Counted from the stretch's first letter, positions 36,676 to 48,139 are shown. The stretch is DNA of 64,000 bases from Lunularia cruciata (GCA_948567375.1 OX419762.1:9492001-9556000); one strand, 5' to 3'. Notes: generated by a model not told the origin, from the letters alone. Numbers and translations are program-made.

Positions 36676-38870
36676 TCATCGACGCCCGGCAGGAGGATTC
36701 TTCCGAATTTGGGCAAGCCTTTTGGCTTCATGACTGCATCCACATAAAACCGGCAATTAGATCGTGTGCAGACCCCAGTCTCGTGCGAAAAAAGAAATTC
36801 TCAAAAACATATTTAGCTAAAGATGTGAATTGATTGCTTGCGATGACTGCCAGAGCTGTACTACTAGTCACTATGTCTTGAGAAGAAAGCCACTGAAGTA
36901 AGCAACGAGAAATTAAAATAAGTGTTGAAACAGAAGGAAGAGTAACCATTGTTAAAATCATTTGACTGCTAAGAAGCAGTATGACGTGAAAATCGGGCTC
37001 AAGCTTTGCTCACCTGGCAGCATACTCCATTCTTGCTTTCTTCATCAGACGTCCTTTCGGAACTGGATCACCAGCCTTTACGGCAAACCGAGATGAACCA
37101 CTACCACCACTGAACCGGTTACCAGTAGATCCGCCTGTGGTCATCCAACAGTAGCATATAACTTAGATTCAGTACAGTTCTCCACACACCTTGCCAGCAG
37201 ATCGGGTTGACCATCGAAAAACATTCCAGAAACAGTCTACGGCCACCTGTATATATTTTTATAACAAAAATTAGCTTGTATACAGAAAAGTACTAAGATG
37301 TAGGTACCAGTAGACCCGAAGTTTCTCTTCTTGGTCGGAGGAGGCATTAGTTCAATTTGCTGAAGCTTGCGACTGTCCTTCTCTACAATTCCAGACGATG
37401 ATCTCCAAGGAATCAGTCGCAACAAAGTTGAAGCTCACCATCCCACATCTACGTCTCTAACTCCAGATAAAATTCAGATCATCTCGACTGGACTCCTCTC
37501 CTACATATGTTGCGACAACAAAAAGCTCCTGAAACTTCTAAGACAGTTACAATGCATCCAGCAAATTGTCAAAAGTCACATCTTAAATGATTGACAGACC
37601 TTATTGACTACATGACTCCTTGGAAAAATTAAATTTGCTCAGAGACTCACTCTCTGAGGATTCTCTGTACAACTCCTTGAGGCGTTCCACACATTTCTTC
37701 TCAACATCATCTTGCTCCCGAAGTTTAGCCTTCATTTAACGCCAAGCACTTTGTCAGAGGTTCAGGGTCCCATCAGCTTGCGGACATGTCTATTCCACCT
37801 TAGAAGCAACATGACTCGTTGACTGCCTTCTTAACCTTTGGATTCACTTTTGGATCCAGAAACGACATTAAGACTAAGTCGAGATTGGGTGCTTCTAGCT
37901 TAGTTATTTAACTCGCTTGAAGTTGAGAACTAACACAAGGATTTTGGGCCGGCCATTTCAACGCAAAGGTCGTTAGACAGCACAACTTTAGCCAAAGTAT
38001 ACGTCAAGTACAGAGAATCAGGAAATACCTGGTACAGGGCTTTCCATTTGAAGAACTTGTTGGTCTTCTTCATCCTGTCCATGACTGTTTTCACATTCTC
38101 GTCTCCGAACTTACGAGAATAATGGTTAAGCCAAAGTTCATTGGTAATGGGACTCAAATCTCTGCCCTGCGCATCCAAATCACGTTCAATCTGAGTCTTT
38201 ATATTAATCACTATCCCACTTCAAGTAGCACGCACATACTATTCCCCAGTAGACAACCGCAGTTTCGTGGAAGACGACGCAAGCCTGCCACTTCAGATTT
38301 ACAGTGCAGCAACTAGGACGGCAACCAGCGTGCGAACTACCTACGGACATGCGCGTAATCCAACAGAAATTTTCCCATCCTAGCATAGTGAAACGAAGAA
38401 TCCAAACCAACCTTCACCTTGGTAGTGTCTTCAATTTTGAGCAGCTGCTCAGCTGTGCAATGAGGCAGAATGGTCTTAAGGAGTCGGGCATCAGTGTGCC
38501 CCACATCTCCAATAAAATCGAGGTTGTCGATAGCGCTTCGCACACACAACTCCTCCAAAGCAGGCGGTGCTTTGAAAGGCAGCATAGCTGATAGCCAAAA
38601 ACCAAATCACCGTAGCAACACAATTAGAACTCAAACCTTGCTTGCTCTAATCTACAGGATGCATCCGAACTCTCTACTCCTCCCAATTAAGCCGCACTCA
38701 AGAACGATTAGAAACGCCAGCCTAAATCTCCTGAAACGCGTAGGGAAAGACCTAGCTCTCCGAATTCGGAGTCTCAAACTCCACAAATATCAAAACCAGC
38801 CGGAACACACACCAGCTCGCTCACGTCTGAACCGGTGCTCCGATCCGGACTCCTTGGGCGCCTTCGGCAT
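36676..38870 (-). CDS. Elongin-A homologue (transcription elongation factor subunit), seven coding exons
   Basis: Coding exons in reading order: 38870-38825, 38587-38418, 38166-38029, 37729-37651, 37382-37308, 37134-37014, 36733-36676. All introns are GT-AG and the phases join without a break to give 228 residues. Residues 26-38 (LEELCVRSAIDNL) are the BC-box that binds Elongin C. Next come GDVGHTDARLL and ILPHCTAEQLLKIED, then GRDLSPITNELW across the 2/3 exon junction, then a basic C-terminus with KKARMEY and SHEAKRL. These match the plant Elongin-A family (Pfam Elongin_A), whose members are of this size and lack the long animal N-terminus. The protein would act in the nucleus, stimulating RNA polymerase II elongation and joining Cullin-type ubiquitin ligases through Elongin C. 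The first exon is short and inferred from its splice site and phase; an alternative start is Met17. Confidence 0.9.
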
Positions 38871-40287
38871 GGCTGCAATCAGCTGCTGGCCGTTCCCCCC
38901 ACCTTAGAGTCTTAATCCCTCGAAACCCAGCTGCAATTGCCAAACGTTCGTTGCAATTGCAAACGAAATCTCTCGGGCGTCTCTAGGAAGGGGAACCAAC
39001 AGCCGAAGAGGAGCGTCGAAAAGAAACAACTCCTTTTGGCCTGTCAAATCACCGTGCCCCGCCTTCTTCAACCCTGGGGTACAGTGTCAGGAGCAGATCC
39101 ATCCTCTCAACGCCAGCAGCACTCGATTTCCGATAACCTACTGGAACCAGCCGGCTGGCATGACAATCTCGATAATTTTCCACAGGAAATGATCGATCCG
39201 TCGGTCCTGGCTGGCAATCTGTCCCCCTCACTCACTCAATTCAGCGGACACCCTCGAACAAAAATGTACAAAATCCAACAGTTTCCTCTGCAACAGCACT
39301 GCACTACACTCGAGTGCTTGCGATTGCTCGAGATGGGAGACGCTCCGCTCCAACTTCTCATAAAAGCTTATGTCCACCACTTACCTAAACTACTCTCCCA
39401 TTTTCATTTCCGAAATTGGAAATTTGGAAGTTTTACTGTTCTGGCTTTTCGGCTTCCCGGCGCCCCGTACTTGACGGTGCCGGTCAAGTTTGTCCCTCGT
39501 GGACAGGGCATTTTACCCGGCTAGTAGTGCCGAGAACAACTGAACTCAGCTTCGCCCCGGCCGATATCAGAACAGTCAGTATCGTAACACTCTCGGTCGC
39601 AGAAGCCGGTAGATTCCAACAAACGTTCTTTGAAATTGCGGGAGCAGTGCCCGGTATCTTTCACACTAATACGGACGGACCACGGTCTTGATCGGTTTGT
39701 TGACGTGTCCGCTCAAAAAGTCCATGATCAGTGCCCGAAAACCACAATCCCTTGCGTGACGTAGAAAGCGAAGTCACAGATGTAACCATGCAGGGATGTA
39801 GAAGAACGAAATCGAAACCCGAATGAACGTCAAATTTCCACAAGTTACCGGTAAGACTCGGAATTGCATCCCAGTGATTGTCTTGTCCTTTCATTTTTAG
39901 TGCAACCTAGCTGGCACTGCCGACGCCGTGACAGACAGACAAACGTGAGCCTGTCTCGGCTAACAGACTGCGACGAAACTCGGTCTACAGTGTCGACGTC
40001 TCATGCGGAGTCACTGACTACACTCATTGTCCACATCACCGTCACGACGCCGTGCCAGTCGCTCGCTAAACTCGCCCGCCGGTTACTGACGTTTTGGGTT
40101 TGGGCTCAGCTCAGCATGTGCTGAATTTCACCGGCATGTGGAGAACGGGGAAAAGCGCGGGTTTCGGTTTGCTGCAACGGGGTTTAGCTACTGTGCCTAC
40201 CGTTAGTGGACGTCAATGCTACTGTGGCTCACAGTGCCGTAGCACTTTTGTGAAGTACTGAAGGTGGAGCAACCATCTCTCATCCAT
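38871..40287. other. CpG-dense region upstream of the Elongin-A gene
   Basis: Rich in CG dinucleotides compared with the rest of the window, as expected of a methylation-free promoter region upstream of an active gene. A plus-strand frame of 195 codons (38937-39524) and others are open here, but their composition and lack of any domain suggest that the GC-rich sequence simply has few stops. A divergent transcript cannot be excluded. Confidence 0.45.
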
Positions 40288-40760
40288 CATCTTACTTTTA
40301 CGATAGAAGGTACTGCAAGCAGGCAAGGAACCAGTTATAATCCTTGCAGGGATACTACAGAAGGAACATAGATATTTGAGCTTAGATATTTGGACTTATT
40401 TAATCTATAGGTGTTTGGATTTTCCTCTCTCTTTCATGTGTGTCTACTGGGCTATCACTAGTCGGCTTTTTCTGTTTCCGGGACAGAAGCTTACAATTTC
40501 TACTGGTTGCTGTTTCGTCCATTATCTCACTTTTACAAGAGCAGGTAATGCAAGCAGGCCAGGACTCCGTTCTATTCCTATGCAGGGGTATTAAAGAAAG
40601 AGATACGTCTTTCTAAGCAAATCATGTAGAGGAAAGATTTTGCAAAATTTATTCAATCTTTAGATGTTCAATTTGCCTGCCTCTTCTATTTATGTCTACT
40701 GCTATTAATTGTCGGCTTTTTCTGTTGCGACGACAGAAACTTAAGCGTTTTACTGCTTGT
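40288..40760. repeat. Imperfect tandem duplication, period about 232
   Basis: 40288-40518 and 40519-40760 share the same ordered words: CTTACTTTTACGATAGAAGGTA / CTCACTTTTACAAGAGCAGGTA, then GCAAGCAGGC, and later GTCGGCTTTTTCTGTT followed by GACAGAA. No coding content is evident. Confidence 0.7.
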
Positions 40761-40954
40761 TTTGTCTCTTTTGAGGACGGTTGTACTATGGCCCTCTCCA
40801 AGCATTGAAACAAATGAAAATATTATAAAAAAGATATAAACTAAATTTAACATCCAGAGTATCTAAGTCCAACAAGGTACGAAGACCTAACCTATGGATT
40901 TATATGTAAATCAAGTCATCAATCTAGTGGAGGACAAGCTGAGTGCGTTGCCAT

Positions 40955-40977
40955 CATATATATATATATATATATAT
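40955..40977. repeat. (AT)n microsatellite
   Basis: About 11 AT units in spacer DNA. Confidence 0.8.
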
Positions 40978-41145
40978 CACGTGTACGTTACTTCATCAGG
41001 CAAATCACTTGATCAAATTCCAGATTGAAAATTGATCATTCGAGGCCATAGATCGGGTCTCACTGCTTATTCTACGCTGAAACATATATTTACCGCAAAT
41101 CACGAACATTTACGTGATACCTTAGGGTTTCTCAAAGTTATAGCC

Positions 41146-41397
41146 GGTCAATAACAGTAGTGACAATAACAACCGTGACAATTAACGGTATGTTCATATG
41201 AATTAAAACTACTACAAATAAAGCATAGAGCCAGAATAAACAAGTTTAATGGAAAGAGTATTTGATAAGCAGGTCAATTTCAGTAGTGACCAAAACAACA
41301 GGGACAATTATCAGTATGTTCATATGAATTAAAACTACTACAAATAAAGCATAGAGCCAATATAAACAAGTTTAATGGAAACAGTATTTGATAAGGC
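41146..41397. repeat. Tandem duplication, period 126
   Basis: Two adjacent copies starting GGTCAAT at 41146 and 41272, nearly identical over GTATGTTCATATGAATTAAA and the following ACTACTACAAATAAAGCATAG. The low divergence in the right part suggests a relatively recent event. It is non-coding. Confidence 0.85.
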
Positions 41398-43026
41398 TAC
41401 TTACCTCATGCTTATGTAAGTAAGTATTCTTCTCCTTTAATATTGTCTGTTGACCAACTTACCTTCTCTGCACGGTTCTCTCTTCCTTGACTTTCTCATC
41501 TCGTCGAAGAGCTATTGATAAGAGGATTCTGGGAGTCTTTGGTGATATCATCGGACTAAAGATATTTGAGTGTATTTCTTGATATTCTTATCATGCCATT
41601 TGTAGCATTGCATCTAGATTGCTCGGACACATGAGTACTAGTGATAGTAGTTAAAGGTATTTTGGCAATTACTCATAGACTACTTTTTGACGGTTAGATT
41701 TTGTGTTTAGGGTATTGACCTCGTGGTGGGGCCCATCATCACTTGCACCAATTGCACCGGCGAATATGCCATCAACGGGACCGTTAGGGTGAGAACTAGG
41801 TCGAATTAGGAGTATACCTTGGAAGTGCAGTTCCAAAGAGCTCACTTCTTTGTTGTTGAGCCTTTGAGTTCTTGACTAGAGTGGATAAAAGCCTACGAGC
41901 GTCCTTTGGAGTCTCTTAGCTAGAGTGGGTGTGGCTTGATTGTAATCAATGCACAATTGTTGGCAGATCATGAAGTGACAAATCAAGTATTGATCTGATT
42001 GAGTGTGAGTCAAGTTGTGTGAACAAACTGATTATAATAAAGAAGTGTGGGGGGAAATCGGGTGCAAAAATTGAGGGTGGTAGTGGTATCTCCAAGCCTG
42101 GTGGATTGTGAGTGGTGATTCTGATTTCCTTGTGAGTGATTGTGTGTGGAAGCGCTAGCCAAATAGAGAGAGTCAATTTCAAGCGGTAGTTGTGATTTTG
42201 AGCTTAGGAGAAACACAAGACCAATCTGGTGCAAGTTAAGCTCAAAAAGTGAAATAGAAGGTGGATTTGGGAACCCGTTCTTGCAAATTAGAAATTTGAT
42301 GATCCTCATCTTTCCAATTTGGCTCAAATGAAGAGTTAGCGGAGGATTTGGCAGTCAACCAATTTAGAGATTTATGTCAGATTTTACGTCAGATTTTGTG
42401 AAGGGTTTACGACAGATTTTGGCAAGAAGAACTTTGATCCCATTCTTGATGATCCTCATAGTTCAGGAAGTAGATAGGTAGTCCAATTATATCAAATGCC
42501 AAATAGTAGCAGAGTCAGTCCGATGTTGATTCATGAGATGGGAGTATTTTTGTTTAGCCTTCTTGTGATTGGATCTCCTCCATTCTCTACTTCCTATTTG
42601 TGCACCATTTTTGTGTGAGGTGCACTAAATTTAGAGCATTGGTGCTTTGGTGTGCTTTTGATAGTGAGGTTGGAGTGACAACTAATCAGACTACATGTGT
42701 TTCTCTTTGGTGAGGTATGAAATGATGACTTGTAGACCGTGAGAGTGCATGTTGTGATGGTAGGTTATAGGTTGCCCTTTCCCTTAGTGTAATTGTAGTA
42801 GTTAGAGTTACATTAATTGGTGATGTTTAGTTGGTGGTGTTGGCACTTGGAAGGTATTGGCACTTGGTGGTGTTAGCACTTGGTTGCAAAGGTTACAATT
42901 GTGAGTTGCAATTCTTGGTTACTTTGTCATGAAGGAGTTCTTTGGGATTTTAGATGAGATAGCATTACAATACGCAGTGGGTTTACTTGGAGTGGCGCTT
43001 GGTATCAACTTGTATCTCAAGTCCCA
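41398..43026 (+). other. Leader and possible 5' LTR region of the second gypsy element
   Basis: No gene. A degenerate primer-site-like word (TTATATCAAATGCC, 42487-42500) might be a decayed initiator tRNA-Met primer site, in which case the 5' LTR would end just before it. I could not match this region to any 3' LTR, so the LTR remains unproven. Confidence 0.25.
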
Positions 43027-44080
43027 ATGAGGGAGGAGATTGACTCTAAGTTGGACTTTGACACAAGAGCTGACCCAATTGAGAGCGCACTTGGTGTGTT
43101 TGCACCATTGTTGTGGGACATGGACGAGATCTATGGGGCCTCCAAAGGCCCCAAGTGTTACTTTAGTACAATGGGTACTAGTGAGTTGGATGACTTCATC
43201 TAGGAGTTCAATAGTTGGTGTCACATGTAGTAGATGCGGAACCCAACCTTGTTCACACTCTTCATGGCATGGAAGTGGTTTTTTTAGCATTTGGAGGGTC
43301 CGTCAATGGACAACTACAATGAGTTTAGGAGAGCTCACTTGGAGGAGATTGAGCTACGGAGACAATATTAGTCTTTGAACTATATCTCCATTATGTCAAG
43401 CTTAGTTTCTAGGGGTAGACTGGCTATACCCATGAGTTTTAGCTCTAGTAGTGTTGATGGATCTCTTGGAGATGGTGCTACTACGAGTGGAGGTACTACT
43501 ATAGGAGGTGGTGTTGTATTGGGGTTTAACCTCATGGTGGAGTTCTTCTAGTATTTGAGGCAAAATTACCAAGGAGTGCGGACTGACAAGCTCAAGAGCT
43601 TGCAGGAGTTCTAGCAAAAGGTTGGAGAGAGCATACGCAAGGCATACACTCACATGAGATGGCTGATTAGTTTTACTCAAAGAGTTATTGGGGCCCAAGC
43701 AGTCTAGTTTTGGTATGGGATATTGGACAAGGAGTTGTGACATAGAGTACATGATGTTACATTGTTATAGGCTACTTCACCTACTTTGACAATGATCTTA
43801 AGCTTGGTTGAGTGTATAAAGCTCAACATGATGGAGGAGAGTGGTGATATTTGGATTTGGTAGGGAGATCTCATCCACAGTTGTTATTTCTTCCAAAGTG
43901 CAGCAGAGTGCACCATGCCATGTTGGTTTCCAAGGATAGGGTGTACAACCTAGATCATATGGAGCGAGTAGAGGGCCTAGTGTTGTTAGACCCTTACCTT
44001 CATTTTTAGGTCAACAACCAATGAGTGGTGGTGTTGCTTGTTGGACTTGTGGTGGACCTCACCATAAGAGAGAGTGCACT
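43027..44080 (+). pseudogene. gag of the second gypsy element
   Basis: Starts at ATG 43027 (MREEIDSKLDF) and keeps one frame, with stops, through DPIESALGVFAPLLWD, then TLFMAWKWFF, HLEGPSMDNYNEFRR and LEEIELR. A later capsid-like part reads SFTQRVIGAQAV. A CCHC knuckle (CWTCGGPHHKREC) lies at 44039-44077 in another frame, so at least one frameshift is present. Stops such as the TAG before HLEGP fit former CAG codons. Confidence 0.7.
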
Positions 44081-44633
44081 TAAGGTAGCAGACTTGATAC
44101 CTTTGGTGCATCATAGCCAGCATAGAGATAGTGCGACATTGCCACAGATTAAGTCACACTAGTCATTGGTGCTTTGACCTACACCCAGAGTTACGGAGTG
44201 GTAGGGCTACTATGGTAGGTGGTAGAAGAGCTCCAAGGTCATGGAGGATGAGGTGGTGGTAAAAGATCCACACCTAATAGGGATGCAATACTTGCCCTTA
44301 CGTATGATACAGCTATGGCTACTCGCATTGAGCAGTTGGAGCAGAGATTGGCTAGCATGGTCATAGTTGAGAGGAGATCAGATTTGAGTGCTGAGGCTTC
44401 CACATCATATGCAGGTGATAGAGACGTCTTTGACTTCATGTATAGAGCAACATAGGTGGATGCATCTGCTGCAGTGACTAGGAGTGTAGTATGTGCTACA
44501 GAGCCTAGATGAGCATTAGTGGAGTTGGACACACAAAGAGGAGAGGCTAGTAGGCAGGTCAGACTTCCCTAGTCTTTTACACTATCTAAGGCACTACAAA
44601 CAACACCCATGGCTCTTAGACATCCTAGTGCAT

Positions 44634-44638
44634 GTGTG
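44634..44638. repeat. Target-site duplication GTGTG, left copy
   Basis: GTGTG precedes the solo LTR and recurs right after it at 45397-45401. Confidence 0.85.
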
Positions 44639-45396
44639 TGTAATACCAAGAGCTAGCCACATGATCTAGATGTAAAATTTGGTTTGGTAACATCTAGAAT
44701 GATGTTATACATGATGGTCAAAATAGATCATATAGAAGTATCACCAAAAGGGTACTTCTACTAATAGGGCAGAAATTGAAATAGACTTGAAAACCTTAGA
44801 ACCAATAGCTAAACATATGATTTAAAGGTGAGAAATTTTTTTGGTAACATTTGAAAGGATGTTCTACATGATGGACTAAATAGATTAGAAAGAGGTATCA
44901 CCAAACGAGGACTTCTACTAATAGAGTTGGAACCAAAATATGTCTGAAATCTTTAAAGGCAATTTTGGAGGCCTAAACGGATAAATTAGGCCTCAAAAAT
45001 ATGCAAATTTCCCACATCCAAATGGAAGAAAGGCTAGCCTTCCCTCCCCCTAGTTTTTCTCATTGAGAGCTTTCCAATGGTACCTCACCCATGTGATTTT
45101 GAGATTCCTACAAGAAGATTCCCTTAAAGATTCCCTTTGTTCAAGGCTTCTTTGACCAACCAGATAGGACTTGGACCAACTTATCACCCATCCAAGTAAG
45201 TAATCCAAGGGTGGAGCTTTCCAACATGTCACTTATCTATGTGCCTAATTCTATTGTGGAGCTTCCTTGGAGTAGATCCTCTTTGTTTATATAATAAAGA
45301 GAAGGTGCTCCTTTGGGGCATCGAAGGTTTGAGTGTGAAATTGTGTGTTTCTCATAGTGTGTTTCTTCTCAGGTCTCATATCCTCAGAGTATTATA
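44639..45396 (+). mobile_element. Solo LTR of the chromovirus family, nested in the second gypsy element
   Basis: Aligns over its whole length with the LTRs at 11763 and 17598: TGTAATACCAAG start, internal 156-base duplication, TATATAATAAAGAGAAGGTGCTCC near the end, and TATTATA finish (TATTACA in the others). It is flanked by GTGTG on both sides, so an intact element inserted here and later collapsed to one LTR by recombination. It is more diverged than the two LTRs of the complete element, hence older. Confidence 0.93.
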
Positions 45397-45401
45397 GTGT
45401 G
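45397..45401. repeat. Target-site duplication GTGTG, right copy
   Basis: Exact match to 44634-44638. It supports insertion followed by LTR-LTR recombination. Confidence 0.85.
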
Positions 45402-45834
45402 ATAGGTGGTGATGGGATGCATGATAGACTACCTAATAGTCAACCACCTGCTACTACACATACTAAGTCTAGCACGATGTTATGGCTAACTTAGTTGATT
45501 ATGCACTTTCCTTTATTCTCAACTAGTGACATGTTTACCTTGGAAGTTGACCCAACCCTAGTTTTTGATTGGCTGCCATGCTTTGTGAGAGTAGTGATGA
45601 TGTGGTCCCTACTACTAGAGCAAAGGTGGTTGATAGTGGAGCTGACTTGGTTGAGGAGCATGGGATCTGCTCAACAACTAGTGGTTTATGGTAGGTAGCA
45701 ACTTCTAGATTGGAAGAGTTACCAACTAGACTGGCCTTTGAGCAAGCATGGTTTACACCTGGGGTTGTCTTGTTGGATAATTAGAGGGGAATTTTTTGTT
45801 TGGTGGGACCTTTAGGGAAGGTCTATACACAATA

Positions 45835-46130
45835 GATGGTCTTACTTGACTCTGGTGCACAACCTCTTATGTTGGAGAAGGCTATAGTTGTTGGTCTGGA
45901 GTTACGGAAGTCCAATATGTAGAGGTGTCCATTTCAAATCCAAACATCTTTAGGTGGTGGTTATACACAGTACACCACATGTGGAGAGCTTGTTGTTCAC
46001 ATTCAGCCCGGCCATCCAATTGATAGCTCTATGGTGAGAGCTCAGGCCATTGCAACGGTAGTTGAGTATGATGTGTTAGTTCGGAGAGCAATGTTATATC
46101 TCATGGATTTCAATATAGACTATTGGGAGC
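45835..46130 (+). pseudogene. Aspartic protease region of the second gypsy element
   Basis: The frame reads VLLDSGAQPLML, with the catalytic Asp-Ser-Gly triad start intact at 45848-45856. It continues through GGYTQYTT and AIATVVEYDVLV, where a family member would have its second hydrophobic strand, and then FNIDYWEQK. This enzyme would cut the Gag-Pol polyprotein inside the particle. A stop lies after the SN around 45920. Confidence 0.65.
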
Positions 46131-46549
46131 AGAAAACCTCCTATAGACCAGGTTGGTAGTCTGGTGAGAGATGAGTATATTGCCTACCAATAAGCTTCAA
46201 TATTGGTAGTCTTGGCTCACTATAGTTTGGGACCATGACGGCATCAGTTTCGGCTTTCAATGGTGTTGTTACTTGGCCCAATGACTTATTGGAAGGGAAT
46301 TCCCATGTAGAGGATACTCCAATGCCAAAGGAGATCACTTGAATTTAGAGTATGAGTGGGATTGTTCCATCCACCTTGAATGTTCTATTGTGGAGTTCAA
46401 AGGAGGCATTGGAGCAACATGTAGATTAGTTGGTGTAGTACATTTGGAGTGAAGCCTTTGTACCACTAGGAAACCACTGTGAGGATGAGCCTCTATAGTT
46501 GATTACCTGGACACCTTTGGATCCCACACTCATTACTTGGTAGTATCCA

Positions 46550-47530
46550 ATAGAGGGAGTATGTCTATTGGAGTTGTTTGGTGGGATTAGCATTGGACTA
46601 GTTGCGATACCACATGTTGGTATACAAGTACAAAAGTACTTGTATGTGGAGAGAGATGAGATTGTTGGGCAAGTCTCTCTCCATCATGTGGCACACTTGG
46701 TCTATTGGTATCTTGAGTTATTACCAATGTTTGCAGTTAGGGGTTACCAGAAGGCCCTACTAGTAGACATTTCCTTGTTGGGAGCACATGATTTGGAAAG
46801 ACATGGTCTTGTTCATTTGGTGATTTTTGGATGGCCATGTTAGGGACATACACATGCTGGCCAAGCCTTGGGTTTTTAGGATCTTTATTCTGGTGTGTTT
46901 TGGGAGATGTTATGGATACTACAACATCGCTAGGTTCATCAATCCATTTCTCCAACTTACATTTTGGAAAACATCTCTTTGATGGGTGATTCTTGCACTC
47001 GGGTGGCGGTACACATTAGGTCCATTCTTGGATGGGACCTACCATGTTGTTAGATGTAGCTAGAGTGGGATCACGGGCTCATCATCTTTGTCTTTGGTGG
47101 ATGAACCTCTTCCCCAAAGAGGTTCTACAATGTGCTAATGATGGGATTCAATGACTAGACCACATCATTGTTGATGATATCTTGGATGTTAAGCATCGGT
47201 CTCAAATGGTGGTTGTGGCTGATAGGTCACCTATGGTAGTGGTGAACCTAATTGGACAACCTAGAGCCGCTTTTCCCACAATTATGAGTTTCCACAGGCT
47301 TCCATGCTTTTTGAGAAGGAGGTCCTGGATTGGTATGGGATTCACAATTATAGTAGTTGGTGGAGCCCAACACCAATGAGAGAGAGCAGGCAATGGCTTT
47401 TTGCATTGGTATTACTGCTACTCCAACAATGTTAGAGGTATCCAAGCATCAAGTGTTAGGTCAGGCTATGGACATGAACTTTTTGACTTGGATTGTGAGC
47501 CTTGGCGTGGTAGAGCAGCGTAGGGTGCAG
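46550..47530 (+). pseudogene. Cytosine-5 DNA methyltransferase domain inside gypsy pol
   Basis: Motifs appear in the order of C5-methyltransferases. Motif I, LFGGISIGL (46574-46600), is the AdoMet-binding F-x-G-x-G loop. Motif IV is GWPC (46832-46840); a TAG follows immediately where PCQ would continue, then GHTHAG. Motif VI is LENISLMGD (from 46964). Motif VIII is VGSRAHHLCLWW (about 47062-47097), corresponding to the R-x-R region. A motif X-like segment is EREQAMAFCIGIT, then VLGQAMD (47375-47470). Motif X at the C-terminus, together with a Dnmt3/DRM-like EREQAMAF and VLGQAMD, supports a complete catalytic domain. Two frameshifts (near 47040 and 47360) and several stops kill it. The active enzyme would add methyl groups to cytosine in DNA. 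It lies between protease and RT, so it was translated as part of Pol. Confidence 0.75.
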
Positions 47531-48139
47531 TTGATATGCATCACCACTCAAGCACTTGTGAGCCTTGTGCCTATCAAGATGATTCATGCATATGCTAGGG
47601 GTGATGGACGAAGTGGACAGGGTATTCTTGGGACACAGCCAATGGCTACTAGGGAAAGTGATCTACTTGGAGTCCATCCAAGTGAGTGTGGGCTACTTGG
47701 ATTACATCTTTGGTCTACTTAGGATGCAACTAGAGGACGTATAGAGCTTGCAGCCAGATTGGAGAGAGTTTTTCACACTAAGATTGGGACCTCTTGTGGT
47801 TGGGAGCATGACACTCCCATGGGTCTAGTGTAGCAGCCAATTAGTATGTCTTCCACTCCTACGACAATTATAGAGGATACTTGGGAGCCAAATCTTGGAC
47901 CCAAGCTTACAAGAGAGGAAAGAGAATGGGTTTGGAGGTTCTTGAGATGCTACATGAGTTGTTTTACCTTCAAGATTTGGGTGCTCTAAAAGGACCTAAT
48001 ATACTGGTTGATATGACTAGTGATACATTAGTTTTTTGATGTCTCTATCAATATAATGACATGAAGAGAGCATTGACTTAGAGCCAGAGTAGTGATCTTT
48101 TTGAGGCTAGTTTGGTGGAGATTTCACATAGAGAGTATG

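Noticed and set aside
38937-39524. A 195-codon plus-strand open frame upstream of Elongin-A
   Set aside because: It lies in CG-rich promoter DNA with overlapping open frames on other strands, shows no domain, and has a composition dominated by random-looking Pro/Leu/Gln/Ser. Low stop density explains it.
42487-42500. Primer-binding site of the second gypsy element
   Set aside because: The word resembles a decayed initiator tRNA-Met site but needs an indel and several mismatches, and no LTR ends just before it can be confirmed. Kept only as a weak candidate.
42919-43752. Minus-strand frames of 116-123 codons at the start of the second gypsy element
   Set aside because: The plus strand encodes recognisable gag (MREEIDSKLDF, HLEGPSMDNYNEFRR), so these are shadows.
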